The notes: generated from the letters alone by a model not told the origin. 64,000 bases of DNA from Alteriqipengyuania lutimaris (GCF_003363135.1 NZ_QRBB01000001.1:1958501-2022500); one strand, 5' to 3'; counted from the stretch's first letter, positions 1 through 9,791 are shown. Numbers and translations are program-made.

Positions 1-1068
1 TTCGAACAGAACCTCGAAATCGTGCCGCTGGGCAACAGTGCGAGTACTGGTGAGGATGGAATCGAAGCCGAAGTCGTCTATTTCCCGAGCTATGCCGATC
101 TCGCCGCCGCGCCCGATGGGGCCTTGCGCGGCAAGATCGCTTTCATCAGCCACGACATGCGGCCGACGCAGGATGGTTCGGGCTACGGCTTCGCTGGCCC
201 TGCACGCTGGACCGGGGCGGGTCTCGCTGCCAGCAAGGGCGCGATCGCGACCGTGATCCGCTCTGTCGGGACCGAGAACGAACGCACGCCGCATACCGGC
301 GGGACGAGCTTCCCAGATGGCGTGGAGGCCACGCCCGCGGGCGCGCTCTCCAACCCCGACGCGGACAATCTGGAGCGTATGTTTGCCCGCGCCGGCGACC
401 GGCCGATCACCATGCGCCTGATGATGACGCCGCGCCTGCTGGGCGAGACGACCAGCGGCAACGTGGTGGGCGAGATCGTCGGGAGCGATCCCTCGCTGCC
501 GCCGGTATTGCTCGCGTGCCATCTCGACAGCTGGTGGAATGCACCCGGCGCGTTCGACGATGGCGCGGGCTGCGGGATTGCGGCCGCCGCCGCGCTCAAT
601 GTCGCCAAGGCGGGCCAGCCGCTGCGCACCATCCGCGTGCTGTTCGCAGGGGCCGAGGAAGTCGGCCTGTTCGGAAGCAGCGCCTATAGCGAGGCGCATA
701 TCGACGAGCCGATCGGGGTCGGGATCGAAAGCGATTTCGGGGCCGACCGGATTTGGCGGATCGACACCAATTTCACTCAGAGCAACCCGGAGCTCTATCG
801 CGAGCTCGCCTTGGCGGTGGCTCGGTTCGGCGTCGCTCCCTCGCGCGAAGAGGCGACCGGCGGTGCGGATCTAAACATCGTGCGCGATCAGGAAGGCGCG
901 CTGGTCGACCTGCAGCAGGACGGCACGCGCTATTTCGGGCTGCACCACACCAACAACGATACGCTCGACAAGATCGACCCGGCGCAGCTGCGCCAGAACG
1001 TCGCGGTGTGGACGCAGGTCGTCGGGATCCTCGCCAACACGCGTGAGGATTACAAGACCGGCGAATAG
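1..1068 (+). CDS. M28 family zinc peptidase (carboxypeptidase Q-like), 5' partial
   Basis: This is the C-terminal 355 residues of a metallopeptidase; the reading frame is open to the left edge, so the true start lies outside the window. The first part resembles a PA (protease-associated) insert. The peptidase core follows with the M28 zinc-ligand pattern: CHLDS, then GAFDDGAG, then the catalytic pair in GAEEVGLFGS, then ESDFGAD, and the last histidine in FGLHHTNNDTLD. All five zinc ligands and the general-base Glu appear present, so the enzyme should be active as a di-zinc amino- or dipeptidase. The GLHHTNNDT ending is typical of the carboxypeptidase Q (PGCP) branch. These proteins are usually exported; the signal peptide would be in the missing part. 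Family assignment is firm, substrate unknown. Confidence 0.9.
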   Translation, partial: FEQNLEIVPLGNSASTGEDGIEAEVVYFPSYADLAAAPDGALRGKIAFISHDMRPTQDGSGYGFAGPARWTGAGLAASKGAIATVIRSVGTENERTPHTGGTSFPDGVEATPAGALSNPDADNLERMFARAGDRPITMRLMMTPRLLGETTSGNVVGEIVGSDPSLPPVLLACHLDSWWNAPGAFDDGAGCGIAAAAALNVAKAGQPLRTIRVLFAGAEEVGLFGSSAYSEAHIDEPIGVGIESDFGADRIWRIDTNFTQSNPELYRELALAVARFGVAPSREEATGGADLNIVRDQEGALVDLQQDGTRYFGLHHTNNDTLDKIDPAQLRQNVAVWTQVVGILANTREDYKTGE

Positions 1069-1108
1069 CGCGGTGGGGCCCTATCGCGATCTCGTGCATT
1101 GATAGGCG

Positions 1109-2380
1109 ATGGATAGCCCCACCTTCGGTTTCAGTTCCTATCACGTATTGCTCGCCGGATGCGGCCTGGCGATTATCGTCGCCTACTGGCTGCCGCGCTT
1201 CTTCCACGGACGCGAACCGGCGGCGTCGGGCCTGCTGATTATCGGCGGCTTGGCGGTCTTCGGCCTCCTGCCAGGCGTGCCCCAGGCGCTCAACCCGATC
1301 GACAGTCCGAAGGTCTGGGAACTGGCGAGCGAGTTCGCGGTCATCATCGCGCTGTTCGGCACCGGCATCCGGATCGACCGGATCAAAGGCAAGGGCCTGT
1401 GGAGCCCGACCGTGCGGATGCTCGCCATCGCGATGCCGCTCTGCATCATCGCCGTGCTGTTCCTCGGGATGTTCGTGGGCCTCACTATTGCTGCTGCTGT
1501 GCTGCTCGCCGCGGTGCTCGCGCCGACCGACCCCGTGCTCGCCGCCGACGTGCAGGTCGGCCCCCCGACCGAGGGCGGCGAGCATCCGGTGCGGTTCGCG
1601 CTGACGACCGAGGCAGGCCTGAACGACGGCCTCGCGTTCCCCTTCGTCTATCTCGCAATCTTCATCGTCGCGGCGAGCGGCGGCATGTCGGGCTGGATCG
1701 GCGAGTGGGCCGGCTTCTACGTCGTCTACAAGATCCTGGTCGGCTGCCTTGCGGGGGCGGCGGCCGGCTGGCTGCTGGGCAAGGTCCTGTTCGCGCTGCC
1801 CCGCCGCAATCCGCTGGCCGATGCGGGCACCGGCGTGATCGCGCTGGCGGGCGTGCTGGTCACCTACGGCCTCACCGAACTGATCGAGGGCTATGGCTTC
1901 ATCGCCGCCTTCGTCATGGGCATCGTGCTGCGCCGCAAGGAGGAGGAGCACGCCTACCACGCGCGGCTGCACAGTTTCTCCAGCGCGCTGGAGCACTCCG
2001 TCACCGCCATTCTGCTGGTGCTGCTGGGCGGGGCTATCCCAGCGCTGATGGGCTATCTCGACTGGCGCCACGCGGTGCTGGGGGTCGCGCTGATCTTCAT
2101 CTTCCGCCCGCTGAGCGGAATGCTGGCGCTGTGGGGCACGCCGATGTCGATCCGGCAGCGCGGAGTGGTCGCCTTCTACGGCGTGCGCGGGATCGGCTCG
2201 ATCTACTACCTCGCCTATGCGGGCGGACAGCTCGAACTCGTCGACGAAGGCGCGCTGTGGGCGACCGTCACCTTCACGATCCTGCTATCGACCATCGTGC
2301 ACGGCTTCAGCGCGGGCAGTGTGGTCTGGGCCGCGACCCATGAAGGCGAGGATCCGGAAAAGCGCACCAGCGAAGGATGA
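1109..2380 (+). CDS. CPA1-type cation:proton antiporter
   Basis: A 423-residue inner-membrane protein with about a dozen hydrophobic segments, the usual size for the NhaP/CPA1 sodium(potassium):proton antiporter family. The transport core is visible as [14 protein letters not shown] at about residues 138-151 and [11 protein letters not shown] near residues 170-180; these acidic residues match the ion-binding Asp positions of CPA1 exchangers. It starts 40 bp after the peptidase stop with no terminator between, so the two may be co-transcribed. The expected role is exchange of sodium or potassium for protons in pH and salt homeostasis. Ion specificity cannot be read from the sequence. The C-terminus is short, without a regulatory TrkA-type domain. 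Confidence 0.88.
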   Translation: MDSPTFGFSSYHVLLAGCGLAIIVAYWLPRFFHGREPAASGLLIIGGLAVFGLLPGVPQALNPIDSPKVWELASEFAVIIALFGTGIRIDRIKGKGLWSPTVRMLAIAMPLCIIAVLFLGMFVGLTIAAAVLLAAVLAPTDPVLAADVQVGPPTEGGEHPVRFALTTEAGLNDGLAFPFVYLAIFIVAASGGMSGWIGEWAGFYVVYKILVGCLAGAAAGWLLGKVLFALPRRNPLADAGTGVIALAGVLVTYGLTELIEGYGFIAAFVMGIVLRRKEEEHAYHARLHSFSSALEHSVTAILLVLLGGAIPALMGYLDWRHAVLGVALIFIFRPLSGMLALWGTPMSIRQRGVVAFYGVRGIGSIYYLAYAGGQLELVDEGALWATVTFTILLSTIVHGFSAGSVVWAATHEGEDPEKRTSEG

Positions 2381-2382
2381 GT

Positions 2383-2459
<77 letters not shown>

Positions 2460-2956
2460 AGCCGACTGAAACGATGGCGATCCCGGCTTACAGGCCGGGG
2501 CAGGCCGCGTTGGTCGGACGCCATCGGCCTGACCCAAGCCTCGTGTTGCTGCATTACGCAACGAAATTGCGCCTAAGGCTGGGCCCGGTGAAGGTCAAGT
2601 ACGGCGTTCCGAAGTTCGCCTTCGAGTGCCTTGTGGACCGGGATCCCGAGAGACGAATCACCCACCAAATCTTGACGCCGAATCGCGCAGAAATTGCCAC
2701 ACGTCCAAACCTTTAAGCACAGCTCGCCAGGAGAAGAGCGTTTTGCCTATTCGCGACAACCGTGCGCGATATGCAAAAAGTCAGGAAACTGACCCTGACT
2801 CTGAACGAATTTTGCCCGTTTCCAAGGCGGGCACGTTGCGAAACCGATGTGCCGCAAGTGTAAAATCGTTGTCGCGGAATGTGAAAACCCTCGACCAGAT
2901 TTAACCGATCATGCCCAACAACATGGTTAACAACCGTATTACGGGGCTCGAAACTA
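2460..2956. other. Intergenic region of about 500 bp with no recognisable gene
   Basis: It separates tRNA-Pro (minus strand) from the penicillin-binding protein gene. Short open frames on both strands lack a ribosome-binding site and any recognisable family. A small hairpin, CCCGGC-6 nt-GCCGGG, lies at 2482-2499. Base composition falls toward the right end, where A/T-rich stretches around 2880-2950 probably carry the promoter of the downstream gene, but no convincing -35/-10 pair could be fixed. Confidence 0.5.
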
Positions 2957-5305
2957 ATGCAGATGCCGCATCGACAAGCATTCCGTCTCTCAAGGCAGCC
3001 ACACGACTCGATTGGCGCGTCCGCCATTCCGACAACCGGCGAGATCGCGCAACGTTTCGGTCGATCCGCGACTATGCCGGTGGATTATTATAGCGGCGAT
3101 GCTCCGGTTCGCAGGGCCAGCGCCATGGCTGCATTTCACCGCAGTGCGGATATTCCCCCGATACCTTCGCTCGCTTCTGCCCATCACGCGCGGGAAGAGG
3201 ATCTGCCGCGCACCAGATCATGGGAAGACTGGGCGACACTTGCGCTCGAAAAGCGGGCGGCCAAGCGCAAGACGTCGCGCGAAGCCAAAAGTGCGCGCGA
3301 CACTGGTCGGTTCAACAGCCTGCTCGCGAGTGAAACCGCGCTGTCGAGAAATGCGAGCGCTTACGACTGGAGCCGCTTCGAAAGCGAGATCGTCGGCGAT
3401 CAGGCAGCCGCAGGCAACACGAAGGCCGCAAAGAAGCGCAGAAGCGATCGCGGATGGTTCGCCCGCACGCTGGTCGCCTGCCTCATGGGTATCGTCCATC
3501 TGATCGGCATTTCGACCATCTTTTCGGTCTTCCTGTTCATCTGCCTTGCCGCCACCGCTCCGCTTTCACGCTCGCTCCAGCCGATCGTGACGCCGCAGAT
3601 GACGCTGCTGGCGGCCGACGGGACCCCGATCGCGCAGAGCGGATCGGACTATGCCGAACCCGTGATGGTCCACGACCTGCCGCCGCATGTGATCGACGCG
3701 GTCCTCGCGATCGAGGATCGCCGGTTCTACGATCACTTCGGAATGGACCCGAAGGGGGTGGCGCGCGCGGCGTGGAGAAACATGTCGAGCGGCTCGACCG
3801 AGGGTGGCAGCACGATCACCCAGCAGCTTGCCAAGTTCACCTATCTGACGCCCGAACGATCGCTGGCGCGCAAGGCGCACGAACTGCTGATCGCCTTCTG
3901 GCTGGAAACCTGGCTGACGAAGGACGAGATTCTCGAACGTTATCTGTCCAACGCCTATTTCGGCGACAACAACTACGGGCTGCGCTCGGCCAGCCGCAAC
4001 TATTTCGGCAAGCAGCCCGAAGAGCTAAGCCTGTCGGAATCCGCCATGCTGGCGGGATTGCTCAAGGCGCCCTCGGCACTCGCGCCGACGCAGCATTGGG
4101 ACAAGAGCGTCGCACGCATGAACGTGGTTCTTGAGGCGATGGTCCAGGCGGGCTATATCGATGCCGATACCGTTGCCTCGGTGGCACCGCCCAGGCTCGC
4201 CGCGACTTCCGGGACCCGGCTTCCGTCTGGTACGCATTTCACGGACTGGGCGCTGGCCGACTACGACAAGAGCGCGCTCGCCCAGCCGCGCGTCACGCTG
4301 GTCACGACGCTCGATTCGCGCTTGCAGGCCACGGCCGAAAACCTGATCGCCGGTGCCGACCTCGGCGAGGCCGAAGCCGCGCTGGTGGCCATGCGTCGCA
4401 ATGGCGAGGTGGTCGCGATGGTCGGCGGGCGCGACTATTCGCGCAGCCGGTTCAATCGCGTCACCATGGCGGAACGCCAGATCGGCTCCACGTTCAAGAC
4501 CTTCGTCTATCTCGCGGCGCTCGAAAACGGGGTGAAGCCGGACGATCCGATCAGCAATCGCCCGATCAAGACCGGCGACTATCGCCCGCAGAACCACGAC
4601 GACAGCTATTCGGATTTCCTGACGGTCGAGAAAGCCTTCGCCCAGTCGAGCAACGTGGCCTCGGTGCGGCTCTATCGTGCGGTCGGGGGCGCGAAGGTGC
4701 AACAGGTGGCGCACAAGCTAGGTCTGAAGGCGGACTATGATCCGGAACTTCCCAGCGTGGCGCTGGGCACGCCGTCGGTATCGCTGATGGATCTGACCGC
4801 TGCCTATGCAGGCATCGCGGCCAACCGCTATCCCGTCGAGCCGACCGGCTTTCGGCGCTCGCCGCCCGATCTGTGGGATCGCATCGTCGAACCGCGCAAG
4901 GCTTTCTCGAAGAAAACCCACCGGGACATACAGCGTCTGCTCGCGACATCGATCGAACAGGGGACCGGACGCGGCGCAAAACTCCCGCTGAAGGCCTATG
5001 GCAAGACCGGGACGACGCAGGGGAGCCGCGACTCGCTTTTCGTGGGCTATGCCAGCGATCTGGTCGTCGGTGTGTGGGTTGGCCACGATGACAATCGTCC
5101 CAATCCCGGATTCAGCGGCGGCGGCGTGCCAGCGCGCATCTGGAAGGATTTCATGATGGAGGCGCACCACCTGTCCGGCGACAGGTCTACCCGTCCGGCA
5201 GCCAGAGTTGCGGCATCTGCCGTGGCGGCGCGGATTCCGGACGGGCGCCAGATGGCGACGAGATCCCTCGCGCAGGCAGCGGAGAGGCCGCAGATCGGCA
5301 GGTAG
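2957..5305 (+). CDS. Bifunctional class A penicillin-binding protein (PBP1-type)
   Basis: Membrane-anchored peptidoglycan synthase that polymerises lipid II and cross-links the strands. A long charged N-terminal region of roughly 165 residues comes before one transmembrane segment at about residues 170-205. The GT51 glycosyltransferase follows with AIEDRRFYDHFG (catalytic Glu near residue 252), GGSTITQQLAK and NAYFGDNNYG. The transpeptidase domain shows the serine motif STFK near residue 510, SSN in AQSSNVAS, and KTGTT near residue 682. All active-site motifs are intact. No good ribosome-binding site precedes the ATG at 2957; the ATG at 3073 is an alternative. The N-terminal extension is unusually long. 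The gene stands alone, between a 500-bp gap and a convergent AraC regulator. Confidence 0.9.
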   Translation: MQMPHRQAFRLSRQPHDSIGASAIPTTGEIAQRFGRSATMPVDYYSGDAPVRRASAMAAFHRSADIPPIPSLASAHHAREEDLPRTRSWEDWATLALEKRAAKRKTSREAKSARDTGRFNSLLASETALSRNASAYDWSRFESEIVGDQAAAGNTKAAKKRRSDRGWFARTLVACLMGIVHLIGISTIFSVFLFICLAATAPLSRSLQPIVTPQMTLLAADGTPIAQSGSDYAEPVMVHDLPPHVIDAVLAIEDRRFYDHFGMDPKGVARAAWRNMSSGSTEGGSTITQQLAKFTYLTPERSLARKAHELLIAFWLETWLTKDEILERYLSNAYFGDNNYGLRSASRNYFGKQPEELSLSESAMLAGLLKAPSALAPTQHWDKSVARMNVVLEAMVQAGYIDADTVASVAPPRLAATSGTRLPSGTHFTDWALADYDKSALAQPRVTLVTTLDSRLQATAENLIAGADLGEAEAALVAMRRNGEVVAMVGGRDYSRSRFNRVTMAERQIGSTFKTFVYLAALENGVKPDDPISNRPIKTGDYRPQNHDDSYSDFLTVEKAFAQSSNVASVRLYRAVGGAKVQQVAHKLGLKADYDPELPSVALGTPSVSLMDLTAAYAGIAANRYPVEPTGFRRSPPDLWDRIVEPRKAFSKKTHRDIQRLLATSIEQGTGRGAKLPLKAYGKTGTTQGSRDSLFVGYASDLVVGVWVGHDDNRPNPGFSGGGVPARIWKDFMMEAHHLSGDRSTRPAARVAASAVAARIPDGRQMATRSLAQAAERPQIGR

Positions 5306-5350
5306 GCGAAGCGGCGCAGGAGTCGCGGGCTGCGATCGCCCGCGCTTCGC
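5306..5350. terminator. Nested hairpin between convergent genes
   Basis: Outer arms GCGAAG (5306-5311) and CTTCGC (5345-5350) enclose an inner 7-bp perfect stem, CGCGGGC (5324-5330) with GCCCGCG (5338-5344). It fills the space between the stops of the penicillin-binding protein and the AraC gene, as expected of a bidirectional terminator, but there is no T-tract on either side. Confidence 0.45.
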
Positions 5351-5351
5351 G

Positions 5352-6515
5352 TCAGAACATTTGCAGTTGCATCGCGCGCTTGAATTTCTCGCCCTTGCGC
5401 AGCGAAACCGGGGTCTGCTGGAATTCGGACAGGAACCAGCGCGTGAAAGAGCTCTGGTTGGAATAGCCGAGGAGCGACGCGATCTGGCCGATCGGGTGGC
5501 GTGACGAGGTCAGATACCGGATCGCCAGCTCCTTGCGCACATCGACCAGGATATCGCCGAAGGTGGTGCCTTCTTCGCGCAGAACCCGCTGCATCTGGCG
5601 CGATTGCATGCCGATTGCCCTTGCGATCCCGTTGGTCGTGACGTCCGCATTTGCATTCGAAAGGTGCATGTGGATCGCTGCGCGCACTTTCTCTGCGGTC
5701 GAGATCGCGGAAATCTCGGGCGCCACCGTGGTCATTAGCTGCTCTGCGTAACGCGCGAGCATGGGGACCGCTGATGGGTTGGGTACGTCGAGATATTTCG
5801 CGTCCATGGTAATGCCGTCGAACTCGGCATCGAACACGACCTCGCAGTCGAACAGCCGCCGGTGGAGGCTTCTGTCCTCGGGCGCTGAGTGGAGAAAATA
5901 GATCGTTTCGGCCTGCCAGCTTCCGCGCATGATCTCCTTGAACATGCGATAGATGGCGAACACCATGCTCTCGTAGGCAGAGCGGACATCGGTGCCGATG
6001 CGGCCTCCCACGCGCAAGGTTGCTACCTGACCGTCCTTCTCGAAGCCGATCTGATGCATGCCGGAGGCGTGATTCTGGTGGGTGCGGAGCGCGTCGATGA
6101 TCCCGCGCGGATTTTCCTGATGGACCAGCAGCAGGCTGAGCGGGCCAATGTCGGCAAGGCTCCAGTCTTCGAATAGCTTCAGGCCGAGATTGTCGCAGCC
6201 CGATTGCACCTCGGTCTCGCGCAGGAGGCGCAAGATCGATTCGCTCGACACCCAGGCGTCGGGCTTGCCGAGCAGGTCCGGCGAGATCTGCGCTTCCCTG
6301 AGGATCGCATAGGGGTCCAGATCGAGCGACTCGGCGACCGGGATGAACGCCCGGAACGGGAAGAGCCGACTTAACGTGGTGTCGGCATCGCCCGCTGCTT
6401 CGCTGAAGGAATGGTGGTAGTGCAAAACCAGTTCTTGCCTGTGATGTGTGGAGGTTTTCCCGGTTTTTAGGGATTCGCCTATGAACCAGCGCTTGCATGG
6501 AGTTAGCGCGACCAT
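5352..6515 (-). CDS. AraC/XylS family transcriptional regulator
   Basis: A 387-residue DNA-binding regulator. The C-terminal 100 residues form an AraC double helix-turn-helix: first helix region TTNGIARAIGMQSRQMQRVL, second with IGQIASLLGYSNQSSFTRWF and the family-typical TPVSLRK ending. The N-terminal part matches the arabinose-binding-like sensor domain of the ArmR/OruR branch (recognisable in DPYAILREAQISPDLL). The ligand and target genes are unknown. The start is uncertain because no clear ribosome-binding site precedes the ATG at 6515; conserved sequence begins about 45 residues in. The gene stands alone between a convergent penicillin-binding protein gene and tRNA-Ile. Confidence 0.85.
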   Translation of the reverse strand: MVALTPCKRWFIGESLKTGKTSTHHRQELVLHYHHSFSEAAGDADTTLSRLFPFRAFIPVAESLDLDPYAILREAQISPDLLGKPDAWVSSESILRLLRETEVQSGCDNLGLKLFEDWSLADIGPLSLLLVHQENPRGIIDALRTHQNHASGMHQIGFEKDGQVATLRVGGRIGTDVRSAYESMVFAIYRMFKEIMRGSWQAETIYFLHSAPEDRSLHRRLFDCEVVFDAEFDGITMDAKYLDVPNPSAVPMLARYAEQLMTTVAPEISAISTAEKVRAAIHMHLSNANADVTTNGIARAIGMQSRQMQRVLREEGTTFGDILVDVRKELAIRYLTSSRHPIGQIASLLGYSNQSSFTRWFLSEFQQTPVSLRKGEKFKRAMQLQMF

Positions 6516-6563
6516 TCAGTCACGGTCGACCCAGGGATTATCCGCATTTGACATCGTGGGAGA

Positions 6564-6639
6564 TGGTGGGCCCGGCAGGATTCGAACCCGCGACCTAGCC
6601 GTTATGAGCGGCCAGCTCTAACCGCTGAGCTACAGGCCC
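6564..6639 (-). tRNA. tRNA with CAT anticodon, most likely tRNA-Ile2
   Basis: The minus strand folds into a 76-nt tRNA with acceptor GGGCCTG, encoded CCA and the anticodon loop CTCATAA (CAT). The D-arm GGTTAGAGC, the GGC next to the anticodon arm and the GGGCC acceptor resemble the isoleucine tRNA whose C34 is modified to lysidine (reading AUA), rather than elongator or initiator tRNA-Met. The assignment to Ile rests on this resemblance; elongator Met is the alternative. Confidence 0.88.
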
Positions 6640-6700
6640 TTCGCGAGGCGTACCTTCGCAAGCCGTGCCGCTACCCGCGATCGGCCGGTTGCGCAAGGAG

Positions 6701-7696
6701 TCAGGCGGGGTCGGCTGCTGCCCAGATCTTCTCAATCGTGGTTGGGGTGACCTTTCGGTTCGCCATGTGGGCATAGACCCCGCGCAGCCAGTCGTAGAAC
6801 CGGTCCATATCCCGATCGTCACGTACATAAGGCGTGTTGCCGGGTGCCAGCGAAGGGCTGTGGAAGGACAGCACGAGCAGCGGAAGTCCGGCATCGAGCG
6901 CGGTATCGACCGCCTTGATCGCGTCGGGCAGGGGGGTGCCTTCGGGCGTCAGAGCGATCCGTTCGAGAAGCCCGGTGCGCGCCGCGATCCCTGCCGCGTG
7001 CCGCACTTTCTCCAGCTTCGGGAACAGCGCCGTGCCCTTGCGGGCGAGCAGGCCGCGATAGATCGTCGTCAGCGGAAGCTCGAGCAGCGGTTTCTCGCCC
7101 GCAACCCAATAGGGATGGGTGGGAAACGCCGCGTAGTTCGGCCCATCACCGGGTGAATAATCATACAGCGCGCGCACCGAACTGTCGATCACGACCCCGC
7201 AATCGTGCAGCACCGCCTTGGTCGCCGGACCCAGGCCGTATCTGCCCGCGCGGTACATCATCGGCGCGCTGCCGAATGCCTCTTCGATCGCATCGCGCAG
7301 CGCCATGAACTTCGCCCGCTCCAGCTCGGGCGGCAGGTTTCCGGCATAGGAATTGCGGTTGCTGACATCCTCGTCGAACGGCGGGTTGACCCAGGGATGA
7401 AGCTGTGCGCCTACCTCGGCCGCGCCGCGCCGTACCGCATCGCCGATAATCTCCTTCGCCCTGTCCGACTGCACGATGGGCCAGTCGACCAGATAGACAG
7501 GCGATGCGCCCAGATCTTCGCAGAAGGACTGGAACTGCGGCAGACGGTCGAGATGGGTGAGATCGTGCTGGTCGCGGGTGAAAGGCCCGTTCCAGTCGAA
7601 TCCCTCTTCGGTATCGACGGTCAGCAGCGAAGCAGGGGCGAAGCCGGGCGCAAACTGCGCGGCCTGCTCCGCCTTCGGCAATCTCAACATTCGCAT
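6701..7696 (-). CDS. WalW-like polysaccharide deacetylase family protein
   Basis: A 331-residue protein of the NodB-like carbohydrate esterase superfamily. It shows the first metal and catalytic motif as LLTVDTEEGFDW near the N-terminus, the metal-binding histidine segment GAQLHPW around residue 120, and the MYRAGRYG motif near residue 170. A third histidine region is LSFHSPS close to the C-terminus. This pattern corresponds to the WalW type found next to glycan genes in alphaproteobacteria. No signal peptide is evident, so action on a cytoplasmic lipid-linked glycan is possible. It is transcribed in the same direction as the following kinase-like gene with about 55 bp between. Family is secure; substrate unknown. 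Confidence 0.82.
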   Translation of the reverse strand: MRMLRLPKAEQAAQFAPGFAPASLLTVDTEEGFDWNGPFTRDQHDLTHLDRLPQFQSFCEDLGASPVYLVDWPIVQSDRAKEIIGDAVRRGAAEVGAQLHPWVNPPFDEDVSNRNSYAGNLPPELERAKFMALRDAIEEAFGSAPMMYRAGRYGLGPATKAVLHDCGVVIDSSVRALYDYSPGDGPNYAAFPTHPYWVAGEKPLLELPLTTIYRGLLARKGTALFPKLEKVRHAAGIAARTGLLERIALTPEGTPLPDAIKAVDTALDAGLPLLVLSFHSPSLAPGNTPYVRDDRDMDRFYDWLRGVYAHMANRKVTPTTIEKIWAAADPA

Positions 7697-7752
7697 GGCC
7701 CCCGCTCGCTCGGAGCAGCCCCCGCCGGCACCTCTTTTGCACGTTCTGCGCG

Positions 7753-9612
7753 TTAATGGGCGTGTTCGGGCACTCCGTCGCCTTGGGTAAACGCGGGTTC
7801 GCTGGCGGTCAAAGCGGGCAGCGTAAGTATCAACCGTCGGTTTTCGCGACGCAGGCTGCCACCGATCGCGCGTGCCTCGGCCCGCGCCAGCCGGAGCGCG
7901 AAACCGGGGCCGAACGGACCGGCGCTGATCGCGACTGACAGAGGTTTGCCACGTGCGGCAAAGATGTCCTCGCTGCCGTTGAGCGAGGCGGGCAGATCGG
8001 CGACGAACTGCGCGTTACTGCCTTCATGGTCGAGTGTGAGGGCGAGCTTCTCGCTCGGCGCGGCGGCCGAGCCGAGCGTTGCGAGGATTCTCCAGCTGAG
8101 CAGTTCGGCCTCGGCCCGCGACAGATCGACCCGGCAGGTGCCGCCCAGCGTCGCCACGAAGCCCGCATTGCGGGGCTGCAGCAGCGGGACGAGCTGGCCG
8201 AGGTGCTGGCGGAAGATCGCAGCAAGGTCCGCATCGCCGCCCTTGGGTCGCAGCTGCCCGCTTTCGAGGCGGCTCAGACGCTCCAGATCGTCGAATCCGG
8301 CGAGCATCCGGGCGCTATCGCCGGCAATGCCGGCGGCGAGCGCGCGATAATCGTGCGGTACGGGGCCGACGACCTGCTGCTGGATGACCTCGGCAAAGCC
8401 CTGGATCGCGTTCACCGGAGTGCGCAATTCGTGCAGCAGCTGGCGCAACCGGTCACTCTGGTTGCCAGGCTCTTCGGCTTCGAGCGCCCGGCGCATGCCG
8501 CCGGCAAAGCCGAGGAAGCGGCCGTCGGGGCTGGAGAAGCGCGGCTGCGCGTCGAGTACCCATTCGCCGGCAATGGCAGGCCCACCCTCGAGCACGACCG
8601 GCACACCGCGCAGCGGCTGCTGCCTTTCGATCGCCCCGGCATATTCCTCGGGCAGGACCGATGGCAGCGAAAGGTACACCACGCGGGCGGCGGCAAAGCT
8701 GTCCGCCCAGTCGATGACCCCCGCCGTGTCGGTGGAGAAGCCGAAGCCGGTCAATTCCTGCGGGCCGGTGCTCGAATCGCTGAAAGGCAGGGTGGGGGCG
8801 GCGGCATCGCTCGCCTCCTCCCGCTGTGGCATATGTTGCCGGGCCTCGCGGGCTCTTTGAAAGGCATCGATCCGTTCGCGCAAGGCGGCGATTTCGCCTT
8901 GGGGCTCGGCACCGGATCCACCGCTGGCATCGCGTGCCGACTTTCCTGCGGGCTTGTCCGTGTCGGCAGTCCGAGCTGCGGCGGCGACCGCAGCGGCTGC
9001 ATCAACTCGGGGGTATTCGGTTGCGTATGGCGGCACGGGCTCGGGCTCGGAAGCCTCGCTTGGATCCACTTCGGTGAATTCGCCGTCGACGATATCCTTG
9101 TCGTCCTCGCGAGCTTCCTGGGGCGGGGGATCGCTTTGCGGAGCCTTTTCCACCAGCGGTTCGGGATGGGGCGGCAGCGGCAGCGCGCGGTCGAGCACGC
9201 CCAGCCGCTCCAGCAGCGCATCGACCTTGTCCGGCAAGTCGCGGCGCAGGCGCAGGAAGCCACGCGCCCTCACCGGCAGTTCGGGGATGAGGCGCAGCCA
9301 GTCGGCTTCGGTCAGGCGAGCCGTCGAGAGCGTGGCCGATGCAATATCGGGCTCGGCCTCCGCGAATTGCGCAACCAGAACCGGATCGTGCAGCCGTCGG
9401 CCCTGTTCGCGGATAATCTCCGCCCGCTCGCGCACCGAAATCACGTCGGCAAGCGATTCGAGCCGCAGACGCGCAGCCGCGACCAGGCTGGGATCGCGCC
9501 CCTCGTGCGGGCGACCCAGCAGGTCGAGCAGCTGGCGATATTGCGTGCGCGCACCGCCGCTCGCACTCGCCTTGTGGCGCAAAACCGTGGCAAGGCGGTC
9601 GTCGAACTGCAT
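7753..9612 (-). CDS. Histidine-kinase-like protein with intact H-box and degenerate ATPase domain
   Basis: About 619 residues when started at the ATG at 9612, before the first conserved stretch; an ATG at 9762 is possible but reads through the probable promoter. The N-terminal 200 residues are charged and helical, followed by an acidic, proline-rich linker and a PAS-like segment. The H-box HELRTPVNAIQGF has its histidine near residue 394. The C-terminal ATP-binding part lacks a recognisable N-box (the position reads ELLSWRILATLGSA) and lacks a DxGxG box, though a G2-like GPGFALRLARAEARAIGG remains. It may therefore be a phosphorelay scaffold or phosphatase rather than a kinase. No partner response regulator is adjacent; an Lrp-type regulator is divergent. 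Confidence 0.75.
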   Translation of the reverse strand: MQFDDRLATVLRHKASASGGARTQYRQLLDLLGRPHEGRDPSLVAAARLRLESLADVISVRERAEIIREQGRRLHDPVLVAQFAEAEPDIASATLSTARLTEADWLRLIPELPVRARGFLRLRRDLPDKVDALLERLGVLDRALPLPPHPEPLVEKAPQSDPPPQEAREDDKDIVDGEFTEVDPSEASEPEPVPPYATEYPRVDAAAAVAAAARTADTDKPAGKSARDASGGSGAEPQGEIAALRERIDAFQRAREARQHMPQREEASDAAAPTLPFSDSSTGPQELTGFGFSTDTAGVIDWADSFAAARVVYLSLPSVLPEEYAGAIERQQPLRGVPVVLEGGPAIAGEWVLDAQPRFSSPDGRFLGFAGGMRRALEAEEPGNQSDRLRQLLHELRTPVNAIQGFAEVIQQQVVGPVPHDYRALAAGIAGDSARMLAGFDDLERLSRLESGQLRPKGGDADLAAIFRQHLGQLVPLLQPRNAGFVATLGGTCRVDLSRAEAELLSWRILATLGSAAAPSEKLALTLDHEGSNAQFVADLPASLNGSEDIFAARGKPLSVAISAGPFGPGFALRLARAEARAIGGSLRRENRRLILTLPALTASEPAFTQGDGVPEHAH

Positions 9613-9791
9613 GGGGGAAGAGGAGACGGCTCCAGCGTAAGAGAGATGATCGGCCGCCGGACCTAATCGGCGCGACGTGAATGGTTCATAACCCTTTAAC
9701 ACGGCGCGGGAATGCCAGTCAGTCCTCACGTTGCAAAGCGGGACATTCGCTGCCATGAACAATAATGTTAGCCGCTGAGATTATTAACAAA

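Noticed and set aside
2880..2945. CtrA-type TTAA half-sites before the PBP gene
   Set aside because: Two TTAAC-like half-sites occur, but they are about 25 bp apart and not in the TTAA-N7-TTAA arrangement.
2460..2956. Several 60-100 codon frames in the 500-bp gap before the PBP gene
   Set aside because: No ribosome-binding sites, no coherent hydrophobic or domain pattern, and they conflict with one another on both strands.
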